A stretch of 64,000 nt of DNA from DASVRZ01 sp038230215. GTDB lineage: Bacteria; Verrucomicrobiota; Verrucomicrobiia; Chthoniobacterales; DASVRZ01. Under the pieces are notes generated by a model, which saw nothing but the letters and a program-made list of their open reading frames with translations, did not search any database and was not told the origin of the DNA. Below, one piece after another: positions 45,336 through 53,062 of the stretch. The stretch lies in NCBI GenBank assembly GCA_038230215.1, contig JBBRNR010000004.1:186001-250000 (forward strand), given 5' to 3'. The position numbers and the translations under genes were made by a program. Every line of letters starts with the position of its first letter. The first letter of the stretch is position 1.

Positions 45336-45464
45336 GGGGAGCGCACGCGTCTCGCGTGCTCCCTTTTGCGTCTCGCAAAAGAGCCTTTAACGTAAGTGGT
45401 CCCCCATCTGAAACAGCTTTGAGGCGAGGCACCTCAAAGAACACGCGAGACGCGTGCGCTCCCC
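45336..45464. repeat. REPIN-like palindromic element 2
   Basis: Perfect 23-bp inverted arms (45336-45358 and 45442-45464), each containing an internal palindrome (CACGCG..CGCGTG). Between them lie two more perfect stems, 45363-45381 (CTTTTGCG/CGCAAAAG) and 45417-45439 (CTTTGAGG/CCTCAAAG). It sits between convergent genes (DUF4870 + and GNAT -) and could end both transcripts. Confidence 0.75.
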
Positions 45465-45482
45465 CAAAAAATCTCGCTTTTC

Positions 45483-45986
45483 TTACAATTTCCGAGTGCG
45501 GCGCACTGCTTTCCTCGGCACCGACTTTTTCTCCACCAGCGGACTTTCCAAAAACCGATACGCGTTCGGTTGCAATCCCAGCTGACCATACGAACGCAGC
45601 GCGACGCTGTTTTCCTTCTCCACATAGAGTCGGATGCCCGCGACATTGCCCTGGTGCTCCGCTATTTCCTGGATGTAACCGTAGATCTTGCTGAAGACGC
45701 CCTGGCGACGCACCGCAGGATCTACATAGACGCTCTGCAACCACCACCATTGACGGTTCAACCAGTCGCTCCATTCGAAGGTGATCAGCGCCATGCCGAC
45801 GATTTTTTTCCCGGTGTCAGCGACCATGTAAAAGCCGTGTCTCGGCTCTGCCAGTACCGTGCGCACGCCCGCGCCCACGAGTCGGCGATTGAGCGCGCAC
45901 TGCTCGGTCTCACGCGCCAAAGCCACATTGAAGCTCGCGATTTTCGACGCGTCTTCAGGTGTGGCGGAGCGAATGATGAGATTCAC
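45483..45986 (-). CDS. GNAT family N-acetyltransferase
   Basis: 167 residues, GTG start (45984-45986). N-terminal IIRSATPEDASKIASFNVALARET, acetyl-CoA loop VDPAVRRQGVFSKIYGYI (an R-x-x-G-x variant of the Q/R-x-x-G-x-G/A motif), and VEKENSVALRSYGQLGL near the C-terminus. Substrate unknown. Starts 2 bp after mdh ends, so they are co-transcribed. Confidence 0.85.
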   Translation of the reverse strand: MNLIIRSATPEDASKIASFNVALARETEQCALNRRLVGAGVRTVLAEPRHGFYMVADTGKKIVGMALITFEWSDWLNRQWWWLQSVYVDPAVRRQGVFSKIYGYIQEIAEHQGNVAGIRLYVEKENSVALRSYGQLGLQPNAYRFLESPLVEKKSVPRKAVRRTRKL

Positions 45987-45988
45987 GG

Positions 45989-46969
45989 TTAGAGAAGTTC
46001 GGCGACGAGGGCTTTTTCTTCCTGCAATTCGTTGATGGTGAGATCTATTTTGGACTGGCTGAACGCGCCCACCGGCACGCCCTGCACGATTTCGTAAGTC
46101 GATCCGTTCGTGCGAATCGGGAAGGAAGTCATCAAACCCGACTCGATGCCATAGCTGCCGTCGGAGCAGACCGCCACCGAAAACCAGTCGCCCGCCGGGG
46201 TCGGAGTCGTGAGCGAACGCACCGTATCGACGACCGCATTCGCCGCCGACGCCGCCGAGGACGAACCGCGCGCGGCAATGATCGCAGCGCCACGTTTTTG
46301 CACAGTGGAAATGAAGTCGCCCTCCAACCAGACGCGGTCGGTAATGACCTCGGTCGCCGGTTTGCCGCTGATCCGGGCGTTGGTAAAATCGGGATATTGC
46401 GTAGCGGAATGGTTCCCCCAGATCGCCATGTTAGTCACCTCGGTGACAGCGACTCCGGCCTTCTGCGCGAGTTGCGATTTGGCGCGATTTTCGTCGAGGC
46501 GCGTCATGGCAAACCAGCGATTTTTCGGGATGGAAGGCGCATTGTTCATGGCGATCAGGCAATTTGTGTTGCACGGATTGCCAACGACCAGGATGCGCAC
46601 GTCGTCCGCTGCGTGAGCCGCGATGGCTTTTCCCTGACCCGTGAAAATGCCGCCGTTGATCGAGAGTAAATCCTTGCGCTCCATACCGGCTTTGCGTGGC
46701 ACGCTGCCGACGAGCAACGCCCAGTTGACTCCCGCAAAACCCTCTGCGAGATCGGCAGTGGCGGTGATTTTTTTCAAAAGCGGAAACGCACAGTCGTCGA
46801 GTTCCATCACCACGCCGCCGAGCGGGCCGAGGCCGGGTGCGATTTCGATCAGACTCAGCTCGACCGGTTGGTCGGGGCCAAACATGGAGCCGGAGGCGAT
46901 GCGAAACAGAAGGGAGTAACCGATCTGGCCGGCTGCGCCCGTGACGGCGACTTTTATAGGAGTTTTCAT
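45989..46969 (-). CDS. mdh: Malate dehydrogenase
   Basis: 326 residues from ATG 46967-46969 (a longer frame to 47008 lacks homology). The NAD-binding VTGAAGQIGYSLLFRIASG, LVGSVPRKAGMERKDLL (substrate Arg loop), NPCNTNCL and catalytic IWGNHSATQYPDFTNARI are all present. It belongs to the MDH group with cytosolic-type sequence rather than LDH-like. Oxidises malate to oxaloacetate in the TCA cycle. The GNAT gene follows. Confidence 0.97.
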   Translation of the reverse strand: MKTPIKVAVTGAAGQIGYSLLFRIASGSMFGPDQPVELSLIEIAPGLGPLGGVVMELDDCAFPLLKKITATADLAEGFAGVNWALLVGSVPRKAGMERKDLLSINGGIFTGQGKAIAAHAADDVRILVVGNPCNTNCLIAMNNAPSIPKNRWFAMTRLDENRAKSQLAQKAGVAVTEVTNMAIWGNHSATQYPDFTNARISGKPATEVITDRVWLEGDFISTVQKRGAAIIAARGSSSAASAANAVVDTVRSLTTPTPAGDWFSVAVCSDGSYGIESGLMTSFPIRTNGSTYEIVQGVPVGAFSQSKIDLTINELQEEKALVAELL

Positions 46970-47113
46970 AGGTGCAGAGGTTTTACCGGCGGCGTTCCGC
47001 AGTGTCAAACCTTGGGTAGAAAACTGCGTTCACCTCGCCCGGGGCACGCGGCTCCGGAGTTAGGTGCCGTTCTCCTCGTCGGTCGAAAGCCACGACCTAG
47101 GCGGGAGGGATGG

Positions 47114-47815
47114 CTACGGATTCACCGGAGGCACCACGGCGGCCGGGGCTGGCGTGGACGCTGCGCGATCCTTCCGGACCTTGAAACCATAACGGCGCAA
47201 CTCCGGGCTTTGGTCCGTGTCCATGCTGGCAAAGCAGAGATAAAACCGCACCCGGGCCAGATAAATATCAAACTCCTTTAGCGCCTTGTCCCGCGCCTTC
47301 GTGGCCAGCATCCGCTCGCCGCCCGTACGGTCATCGGCATTCGCGTCGAAGATCGCGAGTTGCGCTGCGATCTCCGCCTTCAAATCTGCCGCCACTTCCC
47401 ACGCTGGATTCTCGATCTCCAGGTCGTCGGCCAGACAGAGCCTGGCCAGGCCGAGAACGCGGGCATCGTTAAACGTCCCCAGGTTTCCACTCGTCCATCC
47501 GTAAGTCGTGTAAACCTCCAGCCGCTGGTCGTCTGTGATCGTGGAACTGCGAATGCCTTTGATCCCATTGTAACCGTCGCGCAGCAACACTTCGAGCTGA
47601 TCCAGCGCAGTCCGGGCGGCTCCCGAGCCCCCTGCCCGATTGCTCTCCGTAAGCGCGGTATCGTTGTCGGCGTCCTCCAGGGTTTTCAGACTGGCATCGA
47701 ACTGCGTGCGAAAGGCCACGGGCAACTTGAAAAGATCGGTCGCCGTGCGCGGAGTGTCCACGATCTGAATGAGACGGCCTTGCGAGATGGATTGAATGGA
47801 AGTGGCGTTGGGCAT
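47114..47815 (-). CDS. P3: array-associated helical protein of unknown function
   Basis: 233 residues from ATG 47813-47815 (a 20-codon upstream extension looks non-coding). Amphipathic helices such as FDASLKTLEDADNDTALTES and ARTALDQLEVLLRDGYNGI flank a Gly-rich break (NRAGGSGA), then WEVAADLKAEIAAQLAIFDA, KARDKALKEFDIYLARVRF, ending in an Ala/Pro/Val tail STPAPAAVVPPVNP. No family recognised. Same layout as P1 and P2. Leader A/T-rich without Shine-Dalgarno. Confidence 0.7.
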   Translation of the reverse strand: MPNATSIQSISQGRLIQIVDTPRTATDLFKLPVAFRTQFDASLKTLEDADNDTALTESNRAGGSGAARTALDQLEVLLRDGYNGIKGIRSSTITDDQRLEVYTTYGWTSGNLGTFNDARVLGLARLCLADDLEIENPAWEVAADLKAEIAAQLAIFDANADDRTGGERMLATKARDKALKEFDIYLARVRFYLCFASMDTDQSPELRRYGFKVRKDRAASTPAPAAVVPPVNP

Positions 47816-47964
47816 GATAAATATTTTTTCAGTGAAGTTGCATCGAACAGTCAGAAACAGGGAAACGACCGGCATTTCCCTGGGAACAAAAGTAGGAAAA
47901 GAGAAAATGCCACCTCTTGGCGAGCCTATTTTTCACACTAAATGAAATTTTTTCCCTTTTCCTC
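47816..47964 (-). promoter_or_regulatory. AT-rich spacer between array 3 and P3
   Basis: A 149-bp segment upstream of the P3 start, ending in AAAAAATATTTATC before the ATG. Its length resembles the corresponding spacers at P1 (163 bp) and P2 (112 bp). Probably a promoter or leader end; no boxes can be assigned. Confidence 0.4.
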
Positions 47965-48220
47965 TCCCCAGGCCAGTCGCGAAACAAATGTGTTTCCCCA
48001 TTTGGCAAGCCTCTGGAGTGCTCCGCAGGTCTTTTTTCTTCCCTCGGAAGCCTCCACTAACAGCAAATGTAACGTTACAGGCTCTTCCCGAAGCCTGCTG
48101 AAAACTGCGAATAAACTATTAAGCCATTCCTGAAGCCTCCGGAATGCCAAACAACTGTCTGTTTTTAATCAGTGAAGCCTCGCCAACGGCAAACAGGTTT
48201 TATTTATACACATCTAAGCT
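47965..48220 (-). repeat. 42-bp (2 x 21) degenerate array 3
   Basis: Anchors AAGCCT or close variants (GGCTT on the minus strand) recur on the plus-strand map at 48007, 48048, 48091, 48133, 48175 and 48216, spaced 41, 43, 42, 42 and 41 bp. Between them a second type of 21-bp unit with TTTGC-like strings fits the half-period. It is less regular than arrays 1 and 2 but shares the 21/42 period and lies upstream of P3 on the minus strand. It also lies in the promoter region of the divergent histidine kinase gene. Confidence 0.7.
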
Positions 48221-48347
48221 ATTCCATTCATTATTGGGATGTCCCAAATGAGACGCAGGAGAAGAAGGGGAATATCTCCGTTGGTTATTCCATCGGCTTG
48301 CGTATTCACTGAGGGCTTATCAAGGTGCTCTTCAGTTTCTCCCATTT

Positions 48348-50825
48348 ATGAAAGCAGTTCTTCCTTCCAATGAAATGCAGCGGCTCGCTGTGTTGCGCGA
48401 TCACGACATTCTCGATTCGATACCCGAGGCGGCTTACGACGAGATTGTATCGATGGCTGCGGCAATTTGCGAGGTGCCGATGGCGGCGATCAGTTTGGTG
48501 GATGAGGATCGGCAGTGGTTTAAGTCGGAAATCGGGATGGGTTGCAAGGAGACGGGTCGCGAATCGGCTTTTTGCGCCCATGCGTTGGACAAAAAAGAGA
48601 TTCTGCTGGTGCCCGATGCCACGCTGGATGAGCGGTTTGCCGATAATCCGCTGGTGACAGGTGCGCCGGGGATACGCTTTTACGCTGGCACACCGCTAAT
48701 CACCCGAGAAGGGATGACTTTGGGCACGCTCTGTGTGATCGATCGCGTGCCCCGGCAACTCGATGCCCGGCAGACTCATGCCCTGGAAGTGCTCGGGCGT
48801 TCTGTGGTGATGCAGATGGAGGCCCGTCGCCAGATCAAGATAGAAAAGCATCGCTCGATACTGTTGCAAGAGGCGCAACTTCTGGCGCGGATGGGGAGCT
48901 GGGAGATGGATTATGTGACGGGGCGTCTGCTGATGTCGGCGGATGCGTGCGGGTTTTTGGGGCTGAGCGAGGAGGAGTTCGATCAAACGCTGGACACGTT
49001 TATGGACTGTGTTTTTCCAGAGGATCGCAAGTTACTGGAACGAACGGACGAGGCGGCGGATTTGCCGATGGAGGTGGAATATCGGGTGCGCCGCGCGGAT
49101 GGCGCGACCCGCTGGCTGCTGCAACGAGGGTTACTGGAGCGCGATGCCGCAGGCACTCCTCTGCGTCGCATGGGCATGATTATGGATGTGACGGAGCGCA
49201 AAGAATCCGAAGTCTCTCTGCGCCGACGCGACGAGCAGAGCCGGGCCATCGTGGATACGGCGCATAATGCCTTTGTCGGCATCAACGCGCAGGGAGTGAT
49301 CACGGAATGGAATCGCCAGGCGGAAACGATGTTTGGCTGGACTCGGGATGAGGCGCTGGGCCAGTCGATGGCGGAGATGATCATTCCCCCACAATATCGG
49401 GCCGCGCATCATCAAGGACTGGCGCGATTCCTCGCCAGCGGGGTGGGGCCAGTGCTCAATAAAAGCATCGAGTTAAGCGCCTTGCGCCGGAATGGATCGG
49501 AGTTTCCCGTCGAGTTGAGGATCGCGCCGATTCCATCGACGGAAGGTCTTTTTTTTGCCGCTTTTATCAAGGACATCGAGTCTCTCAAGCGAAACGAGCA
49601 GGCTTTGCTGGAGAGTCAGAATCGGATCACGAAACTGAACGAGGAATTGGAGGGTCGCGTGCTGGAACGAACCGCCGAGCTGGCGGAGAGCGAACAGCGT
49701 TATCGTTTTCTGGCCAATTCACTTCCGCAAATCATCTGGACCTCCAAGCCCGATGGTAATCTGGACTATTACAATCAACGCTGGTTTGACTACACGGGCC
49801 TGACCATGGAGCAGACGAAGGACTGGGGCTGGGAACCAGTATTGCACCCAGACGATGTGGAAAATTGCGTGCAACGCTGGACGCATTCCTTCACGACTGG
49901 CGAGGATTACGAGGTGGAATATCGCTTCAAGCGGGCGTCCGACGGCGTGTATCGCTGGCATCTCGGGCGGGCCTTTCCCATGAGGCGAAATGGCGAGATT
50001 ATCTTGTGGGTGGGCACTTGCACCGACATCGAGGACTACAAAAAATTTGAGGCCGACTTACAGGAAGCCCAGCTCGGCCTGGAGAAAAAAGTGGAGGCAC
50101 GCACGGCGGAACTTGCCACGCAGGCGAAGGAACTGGAACGCTCCAATCTGGAGCTGGAACATTTCGCGTATCTTGCGTCGCACGATTTACAGGAGCCGCT
50201 GCGCATGGTCGCGAGTTTTACCCAGCTCCTGAGCGAGAAATACCAAGGTCAACTGGATGCCGAGGCGCAGGAATTCATCGGCTTCGCCGTGGATGGAGCC
50301 AAGCGGATGAAGCAGTTGATCGAGGGATTGCTCAACTACTCCCGTGTCGGCAAGAAGGGCACCTCGCACGAGCTGGTGCCCTGCGATGTGGCAGTGGATG
50401 GAGCGCTGGCGAATCTCCAGGTGGTGATCGGCGAATCCAAAGCCATCATCACACGCGATGCCCTGCCCACGGTTCACTGTGATCTGCCGTTGCTGACGCA
50501 GCTGTTTCAAAATCTCATCGGAAACGCGATTAAGTTCCATAGCACTGAGCCTCCCAAAATCCATATCTCGGCTGAGAAAGACGGCAACGAGTGGCGCATT
50601 TCCGTGGCCGACAACGGGATCGGCATTCACCCGCGCCACACAGAGCGCATCTTCGTCATTTTCCAGCGCTTGCACAGCACCGCAGCTTATCCCGGAACCG
50701 GCATCGGGCTGGCCATCTGCAAGAAGATCGTGGAACACCACGGCGGCACCCTCAAGGTGAAGTCCCAGCCCGGTGAGGGCTCTTGCTTTCAGTTCACTTT
50801 GCCCGTAAAACTAGCCTCATTATGA
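48348..50825 (+). CDS. GAF-PAS3 sensor histidine kinase
   Basis: 825 residues, soluble. GAF domain ~15-160 (LDSIPEAAYDEIVSMAAAICEVPMAAISLVDEDR), PAS ~170-285, PAS ~295-415 (IVDTAHNAFVGINAQGVITEWNRQAETMFGW), a coiled coil, PAS ~450-565 (QIIWTSKPDGNLDYYN), then a phytochrome-type HisKA with phospho-His in ASHDLQEPLRMVASF and HATPase_c (NLIGNAIKFHS; DNGIGIHPRHTERIF; GTGIGLAICKKIVEHHGG). Its stop overlaps the next start (ATGA). The signal is unknown; no chromophore-binding Cys motif is apparent. Confidence 0.92.
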   Translation: MKAVLPSNEMQRLAVLRDHDILDSIPEAAYDEIVSMAAAICEVPMAAISLVDEDRQWFKSEIGMGCKETGRESAFCAHALDKKEILLVPDATLDERFADNPLVTGAPGIRFYAGTPLITREGMTLGTLCVIDRVPRQLDARQTHALEVLGRSVVMQMEARRQIKIEKHRSILLQEAQLLARMGSWEMDYVTGRLLMSADACGFLGLSEEEFDQTLDTFMDCVFPEDRKLLERTDEAADLPMEVEYRVRRADGATRWLLQRGLLERDAAGTPLRRMGMIMDVTERKESEVSLRRRDEQSRAIVDTAHNAFVGINAQGVITEWNRQAETMFGWTRDEALGQSMAEMIIPPQYRAAHHQGLARFLASGVGPVLNKSIELSALRRNGSEFPVELRIAPIPSTEGLFFAAFIKDIESLKRNEQALLESQNRITKLNEELEGRVLERTAELAESEQRYRFLANSLPQIIWTSKPDGNLDYYNQRWFDYTGLTMEQTKDWGWEPVLHPDDVENCVQRWTHSFTTGEDYEVEYRFKRASDGVYRWHLGRAFPMRRNGEIILWVGTCTDIEDYKKFEADLQEAQLGLEKKVEARTAELATQAKELERSNLELEHFAYLASHDLQEPLRMVASFTQLLSEKYQGQLDAEAQEFIGFAVDGAKRMKQLIEGLLNYSRVGKKGTSHELVPCDVAVDGALANLQVVIGESKAIITRDALPTVHCDLPLLTQLFQNLIGNAIKFHSTEPPKIHISAEKDGNEWRISVADNGIGIHPRHTERIFVIFQRLHSTAAYPGTGIGLAICKKIVEHHGGTLKVKSQPGEGSCFQFTLPVKLASL

Positions 50826-51253
50826 ACGGACGCCTTATCGAAATTCTCCTCGTCGAAGACAATCCGGGCGACGTTCGTCTCACCCAGGAAGCCCTCAAAC
50901 AGGGTAAAATGACGAATCACATGGAAGTCGTTCACGATGGCGAGGAAGCCATGCGCTATCTACGGCGCAAAAATAAAGCCCTCCCGGATTTGATTTTGCT
51001 AGACTTAAACCTCCCCGTCATGAGCGGGCACGAAGTCCTCGCCGAGATCAAAGAAGACCCCACGCTGCGGACGATTCCGGTCATCGTACTCACGACCTCC
51101 AATGCCGAGGAAGACATCATCAAGACCTACGAGCTGCACGGTAATTGCTACATCCGCAAACCCGTCGAAATGGCCAGTTTTTTAACCGTGGTCAAACAAA
51201 TCGAAAGCTTCTGGTTGGGCATAGTCGCGCTCCCCCGCGTGAACGAACGATGA
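50822..51253 (+). CDS. Rcp1-type response regulator
   Basis: 143 residues from ATG 50822, overlapping the kinase stop by 4 bp. A single REC domain: ILLVEDNPGDVRLTQEAL, phosphoacceptor in LILLDLNLPVMSGHEVL, and VLTTSNAEEDIIKTYELHGNCYIRKPVEMASF with the Lys. Rcp1-like regulators pair with phytochrome-type kinases. Its stop overlaps the next start by 4 bp. Confidence 0.92.
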   Translation: MNGRLIEILLVEDNPGDVRLTQEALKQGKMTNHMEVVHDGEEAMRYLRRKNKALPDLILLDLNLPVMSGHEVLAEIKEDPTLRTIPVIVLTTSNAEEDIIKTYELHGNCYIRKPVEMASFLTVVKQIESFWLGIVALPRVNER

Positions 51254-51858
51254 CCCCGGAGGCGATCCACATCCTGCTCGTCGAGGATAATCCCGGCGAC
51301 GTGGTTCTTTTTAAAAAGCTGATTCGGGAGGGAGTCGAATGGGAGTGCGACGTGGCTTGCGCCAGTCAGCTCAGCGAAGCCATCGAAAAACTGCACTCCG
51401 GGCTCTTCGACATCGTGATGCTCGACCTGTCTCTCCCGGATAGTCACGGTCTAGACACTCTGGCCCAGTTAAAAACATTTCGTCCTAACACATCGATCAT
51501 CGTCCTCACTGGGTTGCAAGATGAAGCCGCTGGTCTGGAGGCCGTGCGCGCCGGAGCTCAGGATTACCTCATCAAAGGCCAGATCAATGGTCCCCTATTG
51601 CAGCGATCCATTCGTTATGCCATCGAGCGCGGCAAACTCCGTCAAGAATTGCAAGACGCGGCGGCGCACATCAAGACCTTAACCGGCATGTTACCCATCT
51701 GTGCGGACTGCAAAAAGATTCGCGACGACAAGGGGTATTGGAGTCGGGTAGAAGACTATGTCAGCGGACACAGCGACGCCGTATTCAGCCACGGCATCTG
51801 CCCCGACTGCGCTGAGCGAGTGCTCGCAGAGTTTAGAAAAAACAACGTCGCGCACTAA
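51250..51858 (+). CDS. Response regulator with C-terminal cysteine motif
   Basis: 202 residues from ATG 51250. REC domain (ILLVEDNPGDVVLFKKLI; IVMLDLSLPDSHGLDTL; LTGLQDEAAGLEAVRAGAQDYLIKGQ), then a helix and a short Cys-containing tail LPICADCKKIRDDKGYWSRVEDYV..ICPDCAERVL. The two CxxC pairs could bind zinc; I have seen this tail on several response regulators but know of no assigned role. Translationally coupled to the preceding gene, so kinase and both regulators form one operon. Confidence 0.85.
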   Translation: MTPEAIHILLVEDNPGDVVLFKKLIREGVEWECDVACASQLSEAIEKLHSGLFDIVMLDLSLPDSHGLDTLAQLKTFRPNTSIIVLTGLQDEAAGLEAVRAGAQDYLIKGQINGPLLQRSIRYAIERGKLRQELQDAAAHIKTLTGMLPICADCKKIRDDKGYWSRVEDYVSGHSDAVFSHGICPDCAERVLAEFRKNNVAH

Positions 51859-51958
51859 GCCCTACCTCTAGGGAGTATCCCTTCTCCGACCGACCGACCG
51901 GGAAAGTATCACCGCGAACAAGCGTAATAGGAGTGTGCATCGTGGAGCGTTTCCTCTT

Positions 51959-52175
51959 TTATGCACGACAACCGTGATGGGCGGCGACGAGTCTGAGGAT
52001 GCTTTTGAACGTGCCCAGCCGAAGAGGGGGTGTGATTGGGCACGGTGACGTGATACTCGCCATCGAGTTCAGTGGTCAGGCGGATATGGGAGCCATCCTG
52101 CCGGATGCGTTCATAACCAAGAACACGGAGTGCCTTGAGCAATTCCAAACCGGTGACATTGCGCGGCGTCCTCAC
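51959..52175 (-). pseudogene. hicA: HicA-type toxin, frameshifted
   Basis: The first part (LELLKALRVLGYERIRQDGSHIRL, with the catalytic GSH) fits HicA mRNA interferases. After VPNHTP the reading frame changes: the correct continuation LRLGTFKSILRLVAAHHGCRA, then TAA at 51959, lies in another frame. The shift fits one extra G in the five-G run at 52026-52030. Total length is 217 nt, one base too long for 72 codons. It is either an inactivated toxin or a sequencing error. Overlaps the HicB-like gene by 4 bp. Confidence 0.8.
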
Positions 52176-52390
52176 GCCGCCAGGACTTCATCACGAACGA
52201 AGTGCAGTCGGATCACTTTAGGCATGGGGCCGGGAATGCCATCGCCGAAGTGACAGCGCACAGCATCTTTGACCATCTCGCGCAGCTCATCCAGCGTATC
52301 GCCCTGAGTGACGATGCCATGACCCAAAGCTGTTGCGACATAGCCACCATCCATCTCGTCTTCTTGGATCTCAAAAATGATTTCGCTCAT
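52172..52390 (-). CDS. HicB-like antitoxin
   Basis: 72 residues from ATG 52388-52390. Pattern FEIQEDEMDGGYVATALGHGIVTQGDTLDELREMVKDAVRCHF is the UPF0150/HicB partial RNase H-like fold. It lacks the usual C-terminal DNA-binding domain, as in the shorter members. 4-bp overlap with the downstream hicA gene. It may no longer have a functional toxin to bind. Confidence 0.78.
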   Translation of the reverse strand: MSEIIFEIQEDEMDGGYVATALGHGIVTQGDTLDELREMVKDAVRCHFGDGIPGPMPKVIRLHFVRDEVLAA

Positions 52391-52400
52391 GGACTGAACT

Positions 52401-52526
52401 TTACGCAGTGCCAGGCACGGAAGCAAGCCGCCCGGAGGAATTCAGATCGCTCACATTTATCACGGGGGTGAGCACGGCGATAGCTTCTTCCTTCAATTCT
52501 AGTTCGGTCTCGATGGTGGTGCTCAT
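52401..52526 (-). CDS. Short antitoxin-like remnant
   Basis: A 41-codon frame MSTTIETELELKEEAIAVLTP... that ends abruptly. The first 20 residues recall a family of about 75-residue antitoxin-like proteins with IExELxLKxEAIxVL; the rest is missing or degenerate. Immediately upstream of the HicB-like gene. Weak evidence. Confidence 0.25.
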   Translation of the reverse strand: MSTTIETELELKEEAIAVLTPVINVSDLNSSGRLASVPGTA

Positions 52527-52570
52527 GGTGTCTGGTCGAAGTATATCCCTCGTTCCAACGTCGGCATTGT

Positions 52571-52834
52571 TTAATCGTAGATGTCGCGACGGTGGCCAAC
52601 TTTCAAGACCAGAACCGTGAGTTTCTGTTCCTGAATCGCACACACCAACCGGTGGTCGCCGACGCGATAACGCCAGGCGCCTTTGATGGAAAGGAAAGGT
52701 TTACCGAAGCGGCGTGGGTCTTCGTCTGATTCTAGGTGTTTGGCGATGTATCTTTCAATGTCTCGCTGCGCCGGTTTGCCGAGTTTGGAGAACTGCTTTT
52801 CCGCAGCAGGGTCAAAGAATACCTGCCAATTCAC
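52571..52834 (-). CDS. RelE/ParE-superfamily toxin
   Basis: 87 residues, GTG start (52832-52834). WQVFFDPAAEKQFSKLGKPAQRDIERYI, then IKGAWRYRVGDHRLVCAIQE and VLKVGHRRDIYD are typical of RelE mRNA interferases, including the conserved C-terminal basic/His and Tyr residues. It overlaps the antitoxin stop by 4 bp. Probably ribosome-dependent mRNA cleavage. Confidence 0.9.
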   Translation of the reverse strand: MNWQVFFDPAAEKQFSKLGKPAQRDIERYIAKHLESDEDPRRFGKPFLSIKGAWRYRVGDHRLVCAIQEQKLTVLVLKVGHRRDIYD

Positions 52835-53013
52835 AGGTTGTATTTTTTCCGAATATCAGCCATCGGGATGGGCGTGCCCGGGTTTTCGAGAACCGCGAGC
52901 ACATCCGCCAGATCCTCAGAATCCTCCATCGCCTCGCGCAGCGCACGGGCGACCTCTTTCATCTCATCAAGCGAAAGTTTGGGCACTTCATTGACGATTT
53001 CGGCGACGCTCAT
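52831..53013 (-). CDS. Antitoxin of the RelE-type pair
   Basis: 60 residues: an amphipathic helix SLDEMKEVARALREAME and an acidic C-terminus with PIPMADIRKKYNL. It lacks an obvious ribbon-helix-helix, so the N-terminal part is the likely regulatory region. Translationally coupled to the downstream toxin gene. htpG ends 49 bp upstream. Confidence 0.75.
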   Translation of the reverse strand: MSVAEIVNEVPKLSLDEMKEVARALREAMEDSEDLADVLAVLENPGTPIPMADIRKKYNL

Positions 53014-53062
53014 ACGGCAGGACTTTATTGCGAAGCGGAAGGTGGGTCAAATGATGCGATGC

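Noticed and set aside
47938..48150. Minus-strand 70-codon frame
   Set aside because: Lies in array 3; encodes no recognised domain.
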